Below are positions 9,304 through 20,856 of a stretch of DNA of 64,000 nt, in pieces (position 1 is the stretch's first letter; each line of letters opens with the position of its first letter). Origin of the DNA: Cupriavidus lacunae (GTDB lineage: Bacteria; Pseudomonadota; Gammaproteobacteria; Burkholderiales; Burkholderiaceae); NCBI RefSeq assembly GCF_003353055.1, contig NZ_QKWJ01000012.1:24362-88361 (forward strand), given 5' to 3'. A model generated the notes under the pieces. It did no database searches, was not told the origin of the DNA, and saw only the letters and a list, made by a program, of their open reading frames with translations. The position numbers and the translations under genes are program-made.

Positions 9304-10880
9304 TTGCCCGTCCGCGTCACCATCATGGCTGCGGTGCGGTCGCTGGTCATCGGCGTCACCTTCAGGCCCTTCTTGGCAGCCCAGATGTTCTGGTAGTGGT
9401 ACAGCGGCAGTACGCCCACGTCGTCGGACACCAGCTTGACCGATCGGCGCAGGATGGTTTCGCGCTTCGCCACGTCGAACTCGGCGGTGGATTCCTCCAG
9501 CGCGCGGTCTACTGCCGGGTTGCTGTAGTGGCCCCAGTTGGAGGCACCCAGGCCCTTCTTGCCGTCCACCGTGGCCAGCACGTTGACCAGTGCATAGCTG
9601 GCCTCGCCGGTGCCATTGCCCCAGGCCAGCATGCTGACCGCGTACTCGTTCTTGTTGGCACGGCCGGAGTAGACCGACCAGGGCACCACTTCGACCTGGG
9701 TCTTCACGCCCACGCGGGTCCAGAACTGCGCCACCGCCTGCGCCGTTTCCGGGCCCTGCGGGTAGCGGTCGTTGGGGGCATGGATGGTCAGTTTGAAGCC
9801 GTCGGGAAAGCCGGCCTCGGCCAGCAGCTTCTTGGCCTGGGCGGGGTCATAGGCGATGTCCTTGACTTCGGGGTTGTATCCAAAAGTGCCCTTGGGCATC
9901 CACTGGTTGGCTACGGTGGCGGTGTTCTGCAGGATGCGGCCCACCACGGCCTCGCGGTTGATGGCCAGCGACAGCGCCCGGCGCACGCGCACGTCAAGCA
10001 GCGGATTCTTGTCCAGCGGTTTGCCGGCGTTGTCGGTGAGGTAGGGGTTGGGGCCAGGCTTGAAGCTCGGTTGCAGCAGCATCACGCGCAGGCCGTTGTA
10101 GGGGAACACGCTGACATTGGCCGACTGCTTGAGCTTAGCGAGGTCGGACACCGAGACCTTGTCGATCACGTCCACGTCGCCGGACATCAGCGCCGCGGTG
10201 CGCGCTGGCCCGTTGTTGATGTAGCGGTAATTGACCTGTTGCCAGGTCGGCTTGCCGCCCCAGTAGCCGTCGTTGCGCGCCATGATCACACGGTCGCCCG
10301 GGGTGTAGGAGACGAACTTGTAGGGACCGGTGCCCACCACCGCGCGGCCCGCGTTGTAGTCGTCGGTACTGGCCTGGTCGCCCACGTGCTTGCTGACGAT
10401 ATGCACGGAGGCCAGGTTCAGCGGCAGGTCGGGGTTGGCGATGTTGGTCTTGACCAGCAGCGTGTACGGATCCCTGGCGGTGGCCGATTCAATGGTGCGC
10501 AGGTAGCCCGAGAACGAAGCCACGCTACCCGGCACATTACGTGCGCGCTGGTAGGAGAAGACCACGTCCTCGGCGGTGAAGGGCTTGCCGTCCTGCCACT
10601 TCACGTCGCGGCGCAGCTTGAACTCCCAGGTCTTGTCGTCCAGCGCCTTCCACGACAGCGCCAGCCCCGGCTGCAGCTTGTTGTCCTTGTTTTCGATCAG
10701 CAGGTCCCAGAAGTGCAGGTCCACCGAGCGGTCGCCGGCGTGGTTGTTCAGCTGGGGGTCCAGCGACGACAACGGGTCGGCAAAGCCGATCGTCAGCGAC
10801 TGCGCGGAAGCCACCGCCGCGGCGGCGCAAAGCACGGCGGCCACGGTGGCGCGCAAGGAGAGGGACGACGAGTGATTCAT
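9300..10880 (-). CDS. ABC transporter periplasmic binding protein (SBP_bac_5, dipeptide/nickel type)
   Basis: A 526-residue protein with a signal peptide (MNHSSSLSLRATVAAVLCAA, cleavage near ASA-QSL). The mature part is family-5 binding protein: LQPGLALSWKALDDKTWEFKLR, then DGKPFTAEDVVFS, and YNPYGLTDN-like inner repeats. The ATG at 10880 has GGAGG about 8 bases upstream, better than the longer form from 10943. It binds the ligand in the periplasm and hands it to the two permeases encoded upstream in the same operon. The ligand cannot be told from sequence; family members take peptides, nickel, opines and glutathione. Confidence 0.9.
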   Translation of the reverse strand: MNHSSSLSLRATVAAVLCAAAAVASAQSLTIGFADPLSSLDPQLNNHAGDRSVDLHFWDLLIENKDNKLQPGLALSWKALDDKTWEFKLRRDVKWQDGKPFTAEDVVFSYQRARNVPGSVASFSGYLRTIESATARDPYTLLVKTNIANPDLPLNLASVHIVSKHVGDQASTDDYNAGRAVVGTGPYKFVSYTPGDRVIMARNDGYWGGKPTWQQVNYRYINNGPARTAALMSGDVDVIDKVSVSDLAKLKQSANVSVFPYNGLRVMLLQPSFKPGPNPYLTDNAGKPLDKNPLLDVRVRRALSLAINREAVVGRILQNTATVANQWMPKGTFGYNPEVKDIAYDPAQAKKLLAEAGFPDGFKLTIHAPNDRYPQGPETAQAVAQFWTRVGVKTQVEVVPWSVYSGRANKNEYAVSMLAWGNGTGEASYALVNVLATVDGKKGLGASNWGHYSNPAVDRALEESTAEFDVAKRETILRRSVKLVSDDVGVLPLYHYQNIWAAKKGLKVTPMTSDRTAAMMVTRTGK

Positions 10881-10932
10881 GGGGCGATTCCTCCGGGCGG
10901 TTTCTGGAACGAACGGGGCGATACGGTGAGCG

Positions 10933-13000
<2,068 letters not shown>

Positions 13001-13004
<4 letters not shown>

Positions 13005-13948
13005 TTCTGCAGCCTCGGGTTGAGGACGTCGCGCAGGCGGTCGCCCACCAGGTTGATGGCCACCACGGTCAGCAGCAGCGCGATGCCCGGGAAAAAGCTG
13101 ATCCAGTATTCGTCGGACAGCATGAACTGGTAGCCATTGGCGATCAGCAGGCCGAGCGAGGGCTCGGTCACCGGCACGCCCAGGCCGAGAAAGGACAGCG
13201 TGGCCTCCAGCGTGATCGCGCGCGCCACCTGCAGCGAGCCGATCACGATCAGCGGCGGCATGCAGTTGGGCAGGATGTGCCCGACCACGATGCGCCAGTG
13301 CGCGATGCCCTGGCCGCGCGCGGCCTCGACGTATTCGCGCCGGCTCTCCACCAGGGCCTGGGCGCGTGCCGTGCGGGCGTAGTAGGCCCACTCCAGGATC
13401 ACCAGCGTCAGCACCACGTTGCCGACGCCCTTGCCGAGGAAGGCCAGGATCATCATCGCCACCAGGATGGACGGGAAGGACAGGAGCAGGTCCACGGTGC
13501 GCATGATCAGGCTGTCCACGCGCCCACCGGCATACGCCGCAATCAGTCCCAGCAGCGTGCCGAGCACGCCGGCGATCGCCGCCGAGCCGACGCCCACCAG
13601 CAGGCTGATGCGCAGGCCATAGATGATGCCGGACAGGATGTCGCGGCCCTGGCCGTCGGTGCCCAGCCAGTAGCTGTAGGTGCCGGCACCGTTGGCGGTG
13701 GCGGGCGCCAGGCGCGCGTCCAGCACGTCCAGCTGCAGCAAGTCGTAGGGGTTCTGCGGCGTGATCCATGGCGCCAGCAGCGCGGTGAGCACCAGCAGCG
13801 CCAGCACCACCAGCCCGAACACGGCGGTGCGCGAGGCGAGGAAGTCGGCCGCCACGCGGCGCCACGGCGCTTCGCGCCGCAACGCTGGCGCCGGGGGCGT
13901 CGCGAAATCTTCGGCCGGCACCGCGCTTGTCTTGTCGCTGGCGTTCAT
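13001..13948 (-). CDS. ABC transporter permease, DppC/OppC type
   Basis: A 315-residue inner-membrane permease. A hydrophilic N-terminus leads to a first helix (AVFGLVVLALLVLTALLAPW), followed by the DppC-type N-terminal segment and a BPD_transp_1 core; the EAA loop is seen as EYVEAARGQGIAHWRIVVGH. About six membrane segments. The start at 13948 gives an ATGA overlap with the preceding permease. It works with the DppB-type permease to form the transport channel. Confidence 0.93.
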
Positions 13949-14952
13949 GCCGCCCCCTCCAGCCGCACGCGCGGATCGAGCACTTTGTAGAGCACGTCGA
14001 CGATCAGGTTCAGCGTGACGAACAGGCATACCACGACCACCAGGTAGGACACGATCACCGGCCGGTCGAGCGCGTTGATGCTGTCCAGGATCAGCTTGCC
14101 GGCGCCGGGCCAGGCGAAGATGTTCTCAGTCACTACCGCGAACGCGATGGTGGAGCCGAACTCCAGGCCCAGCACCGTCACCAGCGGGATCATGGTGTTG
14201 CGCAGCACATGGCCGAGCACCACGCGCAGCGGCGACAGGCCCTTGGCGCGCGCAAACCTGACCCAGTCCTGCGGCAGGACCTCGCGGACGCCGGCGCGCG
14301 TCAGGCGCAGCACCAGCGAGACCTTGAACAAGGACAGGTTGATGGCCGGCAGGATCATATGGCGCAGCCCGTCGGCGGTGAGCCAGGACCACGGCACGCC
14401 CAGCCATTCCGCGGTGGCGCCGCGCCCGCCCGAAGGCAGCCAGCCCAGCCGCACGCTGAACGCCATGATCAGCATCAGGCCGACCCAGAAGGTGGGCAGC
14501 GAGAAGCCGACGATGCTGCCGGTCATCAGCACGCGCGACAGCGGGTGCTCGGGATACAGCCCGGCGAACAGCCCGAGCGGCACGCCCACCAGCACGGCCA
14601 GCAGCAGGGCCGCCACCGCCAGCTCCAGTGTGGCCGGCAGCCGTTGCAGGATCAGCTGGATCGCCGGCACGTTGTAGACAAAGCTGTTGCCCAGGTTGCC
14701 GTGCAGCGCGCCGTTCAGGAAGCCCAGGTACTGGCGCCACAGCGGCTGGTCCAGTCCGAGCGCGGCGATGATGCGCGCGCGGTCGACCTGGTCAACGTCC
14801 TGGCCGATCAGGATGTCGACCGGATTGCCGATGGCATGCAGGCCGGCGAAGACGATCACCGTCATCACCAGCACCACCACGGCCGCCTGCAGCAGGCGGC
14901 GCAGCAGCCAGCGCCAGGGCCAGCGGGTGAGGGCGGTTCTTATCGCCCTCAT
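13945..14952 (-). CDS. ABC transporter permease, DppB/OppB type
   Basis: A 335-residue permease. The first membrane helix (LLQAAVVVLVMTVIVFAGL) precedes the DppB periplasmic segment with GNPVDILIG and LGLDQPLWRQYLGFL, then the conserved core with EAA-like loop EVLPQDWVRFARAKGLSPLRVVLGH. The ATG at 14952 gives the ATGA overlap with the monooxygenase stop that every neighbouring junction also shows; an ATG at 14967 adds five residues. Confidence 0.92.
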   Translation of the reverse strand: MRAIRTALTRWPWRWLLRRLLQAAVVVLVMTVIVFAGLHAIGNPVDILIGQDVDQVDRARIIAALGLDQPLWRQYLGFLNGALHGNLGNSFVYNVPAIQLILQRLPATLELAVAALLLAVLVGVPLGLFAGLYPEHPLSRVLMTGSIVGFSLPTFWVGLMLIMAFSVRLGWLPSGGRGATAEWLGVPWSWLTADGLRHMILPAINLSLFKVSLVLRLTRAGVREVLPQDWVRFARAKGLSPLRVVLGHVLRNTMIPLVTVLGLEFGSTIAFAVVTENIFAWPGAGKLILDSINALDRPVIVSYLVVVVCLFVTLNLIVDVLYKVLDPRVRLEGAA

Positions 14953-16397
14953 GGCGCCGGCGTCCATTCGTCGCCGAACACTTCGGGCTCGGCGTAGGCT
15001 TCCAGGTTGGCGTAGTGGATTTCCACGTCCTCCTGGTACAGCAGCCCGGCGATGCCCTGGCCCAGCCGGCGCGCGCCGTCGCTGATGGCCGGGATGTCAC
15101 CCGACACCGTGCCGTGCGACAGCGCGGCCGGATAGCAGAAGCAGTGGATGCGCGACAGGCCGGGGCAGGCGCCGGGCGTCTTCTCGATAAACTCGAAGGC
15201 AGGGCCCAGGTCGGGCGAATCGGCCAGCTCCTGGTCTTCCTGGCCGGGGCGGGGCGTGTAGCGGTCGCGCCAGTAGCGGATTTGCGGAGCGAAGGCGGCG
15301 AACTCGGGCCGGGTATCCAGGGCGATGCGGAAGCCGGTGGAGAAGATCAGGAAGTCCAGCTCGAACACGCCCTTGGGCGTGTGCACGCGCAGGCCGTCGC
15401 CATGTGGCTCGATCGCTTCGATCGGGCAGCCCAGGTGGAAGCGCGCATTGGCATGGCGCGAGACCCGCAGGGTGCTGCCGCGCGGCGGCGGCACCTGCTG
15501 CGCATTGATGTAATGGCGGATGCGCCATTTCCATTCATCGGACAGCATCGGGTGGCCGTGGACCAGGCCGGGATTGCCCGCGCCCTTGCCCTTGTTGACG
15601 CGCGGGATGTCGGCGCGGCGGATCAGCATTTCCACGCTGGCGGCGCCGGCTTCCAGCGCGGTCGCCGCGCTGTCCATGGCCGACGCGCCCGCGCCGACCA
15701 CGCCCACGCGCTTGCCGCGCAGCGCGGTGTAGTCCATCTCGTCGGAAGAGTGCGCCCACAGGTGGCGCGGCAGCTTGCTCGCCACCGCCGGCAGGTAGGC
15801 GCCGCCCAGGCCGTCGCGGCCGGTGGCCAGCACCACGCGGCGCGCCAGCACGGTCTGCGGGCCGTCAGGGGTTTTCATCGACAGCGCCACCAGTCCGTCG
15901 GCGCGCGGCACGATCTGCTCGACACAATGCTCGTTGCGGATGTCCAGCGCCAGCACCTGGCGGTACCAGCGCAAGTAGTCCATCCATTGCAGGCGCGGGA
16001 TCTTGTCCAGTGCCTCCCAGGCGGCCGCGCCGAACTGTGCCTCGAACCAGGCGCGGAAGGTCAGCGCCGGCAGGCCCAGCGCGGGGCCGGTCAGCTGCTT
16101 GGGCGAACGCAGCGTTTCCATGCGCGCGGTGGTGGCCCACGGGCCTTCGAAGCCGGCCGGGGAACGGTCGAAGGCGCGCACGCGGATGCCCAGGTGCGTC
16201 AGCGTGGCGCTGGCTGCCAGCCCGGCCATGCCGCCGCCGATGACAGCGACGTCCAGGACTTCCCGGCCGTCCTGGGTGCGCGAGACGGTCCATGCCTTGG
16301 CGGGCAGTTCCAGCCAGGACAGGTCCTGGCGCACGCGCGCTTCCAGCGCGGCGAGGCCGGCGGCAGGGGTAGGGGCGGAGGCGGATAGGTCAGTCAT
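14949..16397 (-). CDS. Flavin-containing monooxygenase-like FAD/NADPH oxidoreductase
   Basis: A 482-residue protein with an N-terminal FAD-binding Rossmann motif VIGGGMAGLAAS (about residues 52-63), an NADPH-binding Rossmann motif VGVVGAGASAMDSA (about 231-244) and the late ATG/STGF segment LIFSTGF. This is the layout of flavin monooxygenases and Baeyer-Villiger relatives; the strict FMO fingerprint FxGxxxHxxxW is seen only loosely (RHLWAHSSDE). The start at 16397 overlaps the end of lysR by 8 bases; an ATG at 16415 is possible. Inferred role: oxygenation of the compound imported by the co-transcribed transporter. Confidence 0.85.
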   Translation of the reverse strand: MTDLSASAPTPAAGLAALEARVRQDLSWLELPAKAWTVSRTQDGREVLDVAVIGGGMAGLAASATLTHLGIRVRAFDRSPAGFEGPWATTARMETLRSPKQLTGPALGLPALTFRAWFEAQFGAAAWEALDKIPRLQWMDYLRWYRQVLALDIRNEHCVEQIVPRADGLVALSMKTPDGPQTVLARRVVLATGRDGLGGAYLPAVASKLPRHLWAHSSDEMDYTALRGKRVGVVGAGASAMDSAATALEAGAASVEMLIRRADIPRVNKGKGAGNPGLVHGHPMLSDEWKWRIRHYINAQQVPPPRGSTLRVSRHANARFHLGCPIEAIEPHGDGLRVHTPKGVFELDFLIFSTGFRIALDTRPEFAAFAPQIRYWRDRYTPRPGQEDQELADSPDLGPAFEFIEKTPGACPGLSRIHCFCYPAALSHGTVSGDIPAISDGARRLGQGIAGLLYQEDVEIHYANLEAYAEPEVFGDEWTPAP

Positions 16398-17400
16398 GGC
16401 TTGGAAGTCCGGCATCTTGTGAGAGCGTGTCAGCATCGTCGCTGGCATCGCCATAGAGCGACTGCAGCAGCGCGCCGTGTTCGGCGGGCTCGCGCCGCAC
16501 CAGGTCGGGCAACAGTCCGGCGGCGGCGTCGGCCACGGCCTGCACCAGCCCCAGCACAGCCGTGCTGGCGGGGCGGGCCTGCGGCGTGATCACGCCGAAG
16601 AAAAAGGGAATATCGGCATCGATGGGCCGCACGGCGATATCGGTCAGCGGCAGCCCGCGCGCGGTCACGGGTTCCAGCACGGCGATGCCCAGCCCCGCGC
16701 GCACCAGCGTGAGCGCGCTGATCGAGGTATTGGTGTCGATCACGGCGGCCTCCGGCACGCCGGCGCCGGCCAGTGCCCGGTCGACGCGGCGGCGCAGCCG
16801 GTACGGGTTCTGCATGGTGATGAGGCGGCGCCCGCGGCAGTCCTGCAGGGCGATGGCAGGCTGCGCCGCCAGCGGATCGTCGGCACGCACCGCCGCCACG
16901 CAGGCGGACTGGCCGATCCAGTGCACGGTCACGCCGCGGTGTTCCAGCGGCAGGCTGTTCAGGCCGATATCGGCAGCGCCGGTCAGCACCGCGTGCACGA
17001 CTTGTTCCGGCGACAGGTTCTGCACCGACACCCGCTCCGGTGCGCACAGCCCGCGTTCGAAGGCCAGCGCCAGCGCCGGCGGCAGCAGGCCTGCTGCCAG
17101 CGCCGGGGTCGCGGCGATGCGCAGGGGCCGGCCATCGCCGCGCGCCAGGGCCGCGGCACGCGTGCGGATCTGCTGCATGCCGGCCAGGGTCTGCTCGACC
17201 TCGTCATAGAGCAGGAAGCCTTGCTCGGTGGGGCTGACGCGCGGGCCGCTACGGGTGAACAGGGCAAAGCCCAGTTCGGCCTCCAGCTCCTGGATCAGCC
17301 GCGTAATGGCTGGCTGCGAGCGGCCGAGCAGCCGCCCGGCAGCGGTGACGCTGCCCGTGGTGACCACCGCGGCGAAGGCTTCCAACTGCCGGATTTCCAT
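16390..17400 (-). CDS. LysR-type transcriptional regulator, first gene of the transporter operon
   Basis: A 336-residue LTTR. The N-terminal winged helix is clear (MEIRQLEAFAAVVTTGSVTAAG, then LGRSQPAITRLIQELEAELG) and the rest is the two-lobed inducer-binding domain. Unusually for this family, it is the leading gene of the same strand as its probable targets and overlaps the monooxygenase by 8 bases, so it is likely co-transcribed with them. The divergent gene is the transporter fusion at 17507; a dyad at 17428-17458 in the 106-bp gap may be its operator. Confidence 0.92.
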   Translation of the reverse strand: MEIRQLEAFAAVVTTGSVTAAGRLLGRSQPAITRLIQELEAELGFALFTRSGPRVSPTEQGFLLYDEVEQTLAGMQQIRTRAAALARGDGRPLRIAATPALAAGLLPPALALAFERGLCAPERVSVQNLSPEQVVHAVLTGAADIGLNSLPLEHRGVTVHWIGQSACVAAVRADDPLAAQPAIALQDCRGRRLITMQNPYRLRRRVDRALAGAGVPEAAVIDTNTSISALTLVRAGLGIAVLEPVTARGLPLTDIAVRPIDADIPFFFGVITPQARPASTAVLGLVQAVADAAAGLLPDLVRREPAEHGALLQSLYGDASDDADTLSQDAGLPSHD

Positions 17401-17427
17401 GGGGGGCGCATTTGGAAAGAATGTGTA

Positions 17428-17458
17428 ATCTGCATTCTGATGCCTTCATCATGCAAAT
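17428..17458. promoter_or_regulatory. Imperfect dyad between lysR and the opposite transporter gene
   Basis: ATCTGCA at the left pairs imperfectly with TGCAAAT at the right, and an inner TGATG-CCTT-CATCA is perfect. It lies in the 106-bp divergent gap, 28 bp from the lysR start codon. Size and place fit an LTTR box, but no binding data exist. Confidence 0.4.
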
Positions 17459-17506
17459 GACAAATACTATTTCTGGATAAGAACATGCGCCAGCTATGAT
17501 GTAGCG

Positions 17507-19096
17507 ATGCCGGGCGCACACCGGCCCACCATCGGGACAGACGTTTTGGCTTGGATCCGTGGCAGTCGGGAGATCGGACGAACAGGGTGCCGGCCGTGGC
17601 ATGTCCTGGTTTGGGTGCTGGCTGCTGCACTTGCGGGTGCCGTGCCGGCACGCGCGGCAGATCCGCTGCGCGTGGGTTCCAAGCGCTTCACCGAGTCGTA
17701 CATCCTTGGCGAGTTGCTGACCCAGGCAGCGGGGCCGCCGGGTACCGCGCAACACCAGCCAGGCCTTGGCAATACCGCCATCGTCTTCGAGGCGCTGAAG
17801 GCCGGCAGCATCGACCTCTATCCCGACTACACCGGCACGCTCGCCGCAGAGATCCTCAAGCTGCCCCCAGGAGCCGGCCTCGATGCCATCCAGCGGGCGC
17901 TGGCACCGATGGGGCTGGGCGCGGCGATTCCGCTTGGCTTCGAGAACACCTATGCGCTGGCAGTGTCCGATGCCCGCGCCGGCGAACTACGCCGGCTGAG
18001 CGATCTTGCCGCGCAGCCGCAGTTCAGGCTCGGCCTGTCCCACGAGTTCCTGGGGCGCGCGGACGGCTGGCCGGGGCTGGCCAGCCGCTACGGGCTGCCG
18101 CAACGCCCGGTCGGGCTTGACCACGGCGTTGCCTACGAGGCCTTGGCGGCCGGGCAGGTCGATGCCATCGACATCTATTCCACCGACGCCAAGATCCGCA
18201 AGTACAAGCTGCGCGTGCTGGAGGACGACCGGCATTACTTCCCGCGCTATGACGCGATGGTGGTTTACCGCCTTGATGTTCCACAGCGCTTCCCGCAGGC
18301 CTGGCAGGCATTGCAGCGGTTGGCAGGGCGCGTCAACGCCGACGACATGATCGCCATGAATGCGGCGGCGGAGATCGAGGGCCAGTCATTCGACGCGATT
18401 GCGCGCGCCTTCCTTGCCGGTACAGCAGGGCAAGAGACCGCGCCTGATGGTGCCAAACCGCGCGGCCGGCTGGCTGCCGCGCTGTTCGGGCCCGACACCG
18501 CGCGCCTGGCGCGGCGCCATGTCGGCCTGGTAGCCGGCGCGGTCGGTGCGGCGACGCTGGTGGGCGTGCCGCTCGGGATGCTGGCGGCGCGGCGGCGCCG
18601 TACCGGGCAGGCCGTGCTGGGCGTGGTCAGCGTGCTGCAGACGGTGCCGTCGCTGGCCCTGCTGGCGATGCTGATCCCGCTGCTGGGCCGCATCGGCGTC
18701 TGGCCGGCGATGGTGGCGCTGTTTCTCTATGCCTTGCTGCCGATCGTGCGCAACACCGCCACCGGGCTGGAGCAGGTGCCGCAGGGCATGCGCGACGCGG
18801 CGCGGGCGCTCGGGCTGCGTGGTGGCCAGGTAATGCGCTACGTGGAGCTGCCGCTGGCCCTGCCGGTGCTGCTGGCGGGCGTCAAGACCGCGGCCATCAT
18901 CAGCGTCGGCACGGCGACCATCGCGGCCTTTGTCGGGGCGGGGGGCTTTGGCGAGCGCATTGCCACCGGGCTGGCGCTCAACGACACCGCGCTGCTGCTG
19001 GCTGGTGCGATTCCCGCGGCCGTGCTGGCACTGGTGGTGCAGGTTGTGTTCGAGGCGCTGGAGTGGGCGCTGCGCCGCCGTCGAGAAGCGCGTTAG
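17507..19096 (+). CDS. Osmoprotectant-type ABC transporter, substrate-binding domain fused to permease
   Basis: A 529-residue fusion. After a leader ending near residue 50 (VWVLAAALAGAVPARA), an OpuAC-type binding domain occupies about 52-300 (LRVGSKRFTESYILGELLTQ, then GSIDLYPDYTGTLAAE). A permease domain with about five or six membrane helices follows (320-520), including the EAA-like loop GMRDAARALGLRGGQVMRYVE. The binding domain precedes the permease, the opposite order to BusAB-type fusions. Substrates of this family are glycine betaine, choline, proline betaine and relatives. No ATPase gene lies next to it. It is divergent from lysR and overlaps the mocR stop by 4 bases. Confidence 0.9.
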   Translation: MPGAHRPTIGTDVLAWIRGSREIGRTGCRPWHVLVWVLAAALAGAVPARAADPLRVGSKRFTESYILGELLTQAAGPPGTAQHQPGLGNTAIVFEALKAGSIDLYPDYTGTLAAEILKLPPGAGLDAIQRALAPMGLGAAIPLGFENTYALAVSDARAGELRRLSDLAAQPQFRLGLSHEFLGRADGWPGLASRYGLPQRPVGLDHGVAYEALAAGQVDAIDIYSTDAKIRKYKLRVLEDDRHYFPRYDAMVVYRLDVPQRFPQAWQALQRLAGRVNADDMIAMNAAAEIEGQSFDAIARAFLAGTAGQETAPDGAKPRGRLAAALFGPDTARLARRHVGLVAGAVGAATLVGVPLGMLAARRRRTGQAVLGVVSVLQTVPSLALLAMLIPLLGRIGVWPAMVALFLYALLPIVRNTATGLEQVPQGMRDAARALGLRGGQVMRYVELPLALPVLLAGVKTAAIISVGTATIAAFVGAGGFGERIATGLALNDTALLLAGAIPAAVLALVVQVVFEALEWALRRRREAR

Positions 19097-20511
19097 CCAC
19101 CTTGCTGCTGCGCGATGAGCCGGCCGAGGGTGGCGACGGCGGCCTCGGCCTCGTCGCTCCACAAGTGCCCGTAGTTGAGCCGGATGCAGTTGCGGTATCC
19201 CTGCCGCGCCGAGAATATCGGCCCCGGCGCAATGCCGATGCCTGCCTCCAGGGCGACATGGTGCAATGCCAGGGCATCGAAGCCGGGTGCAAACTCGACC
19301 CACAGGAAATAACCGCCGTCCGGGCGCGACACGCGCACATCTTCCGGGAAGTGCTGGCCGATGGCGTCGATCATGCGGCCCTGCTGCATCTCCAGCACAT
19401 GGCGCAGCTTGCGCAGGTGCTTGTCGTAACCGCCGTGCTGCAGGTATTCGGCCAGCGCCACCTGCGTGGGCACGCCCGCCGACAGCGTGGTCATCAGCTT
19501 GAGCCGCTGGATGGCCTCGCCAAAGCGGCCCGGCGCCACCCAGCCGATGCGGAAGCCCGGCGCCAGCGTCTTCGAGAACGAGCTGCAATGCATCACCAGC
19601 CCCTGCGTGTCGAAGGCCTTGGCCGGCAGCGGGCAGCGGTTGCCGAAATAGAGCTCGCCATAGACATCGTCCTCGATCAGCGGCACCTGGTGGCGCGCCA
19701 GCAAGGCCACCAGCGCTTTCTTCTTGTCCTCCGACATGCTGGCGCCGAGCGGATTCTGGAACTGCGTCATGAACCAGCACGCCTTGACCGGGTGGCGCGA
19801 CAGCGCGGCGTCGAGCGCGCCCAGGTCGATGCCTTCGGCGGGGTCGACCGGGATCTCCACGGCCTTGAGCCGCAGCCGCTCCAATGCTTGCAGCGAAGCA
19901 TAGAAGCCGGGCGATTCGATCGCGACCACGTCGCCTGGCTGCGTCACCGCCATCAGGCACAGGTTCAGCGCTTCGAGCGCGCCGTTGGTGACGATCAGGT
20001 CCTCAGCCGGCTGCGGCGCGCCCGCGCCCAGGTAGCGCAACGCGATCTGGCGGCGCAGCGCGGTATTGCCCGGCGGCAGGTCATTGACCGAGTACCACGG
20101 GTCGAGCGCGCGGCCGGCGCGCGCCAGCGACTTGCCCAGCCGCTCCCACGGGAACAGCTCGGGCGAAGGGAAGGCGGAGCCAAACTGCACCAGTTCGCGG
20201 TCACGCGCGCCTTCCAGCACGGCGAAGACCAGCTTGGAGATGTCGACCTGCGTCGACACCTGGCGCGACGGCCGCGCCTGCGGCTGGGGCAGCTCGCGCC
20301 GCGCGGGTCCCGCCACATAGTAGCCGGAGCGCTCGCGTGCCCGCACCAGCCCGCGCTCTTCCAGCCGGTAATAGGCCTGGAAGGCGGTGGAAGGGCTGAC
20401 GCCATACTGGGCCACGGTCTTGCGGATGGACGGCAGGCGCGTGCCCGGCGGCAGGCTGCCGTTGCGGATATCGGCGGCCAGGGTCTCGGCGAGGGCTTCG
20501 TACCGTTTCAT
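19093..20511 (-). CDS. MocR-type regulator (GntR DNA-binding domain + PLP aminotransferase fold)
   Basis: A 472-residue protein. Residues 1-70 form a GntR winged helix (LPPGTRLPSIRKTVAQYGVS, then TAFQAYYRLEERGLV). Residues 95-465 are a fold-type I aminotransferase domain with the PLP lysine in CSSFSKTLAPGFRIGW (Lys314) and the cofactor Asp region IEDDVYGELYF. MocR proteins sense an amine or amino acid through a PLP aldimine and act mostly on the divergent neighbour. Here that is DUF2970, cytochrome c and the flavoprotein, so these are the likely targets. The stop overlaps that of the transporter fusion. Confidence 0.93.
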   Translation of the reverse strand: MKRYEALAETLAADIRNGSLPPGTRLPSIRKTVAQYGVSPSTAFQAYYRLEERGLVRARERSGYYVAGPARRELPQPQARPSRQVSTQVDISKLVFAVLEGARDRELVQFGSAFPSPELFPWERLGKSLARAGRALDPWYSVNDLPPGNTALRRQIALRYLGAGAPQPAEDLIVTNGALEALNLCLMAVTQPGDVVAIESPGFYASLQALERLRLKAVEIPVDPAEGIDLGALDAALSRHPVKACWFMTQFQNPLGASMSEDKKKALVALLARHQVPLIEDDVYGELYFGNRCPLPAKAFDTQGLVMHCSSFSKTLAPGFRIGWVAPGRFGEAIQRLKLMTTLSAGVPTQVALAEYLQHGGYDKHLRKLRHVLEMQQGRMIDAIGQHFPEDVRVSRPDGGYFLWVEFAPGFDALALHHVALEAGIGIAPGPIFSARQGYRNCIRLNYGHLWSDEAEAAVATLGRLIAQQQGG

Positions 20512-20584
20512 CGGAGGGCGGTGGGGGGGCGGCAGGGATGAAAAGATTATCGCCCGTTGGCGTCAAACTGATACGTAAATTTTC

Positions 20585-20604
20585 CTGTTATCTGATGCTG
20601 TTAT
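20585..20604. promoter_or_regulatory. Direct repeat CTGTTAT x2 in the mocR divergent promoter
   Basis: Two copies of CTGTTAT start 13 bases apart, about 80 bp from the mocR start codon. MocR proteins commonly bind direct repeats, so this is a candidate site; the short length makes chance likely. Confidence 0.28.
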
Positions 20605-20665
20605 GGCTGGCGCGGACGGTTCATAATTGGTATTCGTATACAAAGGCGTTGTGCAAGGAGATGCC

Positions 20666-20851
20666 ATGAACCCATTGAGGCTGTTGCGGACCGTGCTGTG
20701 GGGCTTCTTTGGCCTGCGCCAGGGGCAGGAGCACCAGCGCGACCTGGATACCCTGCGCCCGGTGCCGCTGATCCTGACCGGCGTAGCGGTGGCCGCCGGG
20801 CTGGTGGTCTGCCTGGTGCTGGCGGCGAACTGGGCCGTTTCCGCCGCCTGA
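20666..20851 (+). CDS. Small DUF2970 membrane protein
   Basis: A 61-residue protein recognisable as DUF2970: MNPLRLLRTVLWGFFGLRQG, then a charged stretch (QEHQRDLDTLRP) and one C-terminal membrane helix (LILTGVAVAAGLVVCLVLAA). The ATG at 20666 follows AAGGAG with suitable spacing. DUF2970 proteins are common in beta-proteobacteria and often sit next to cytochrome genes, which holds here: the cytochrome c gene begins 5 bp after its stop. Function unknown. Confidence 0.85.
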   Translation: MNPLRLLRTVLWGFFGLRQGQEHQRDLDTLRPVPLILTGVAVAAGLVVCLVLAANWAVSAA

Positions 20852-20856
20852 CTCCC

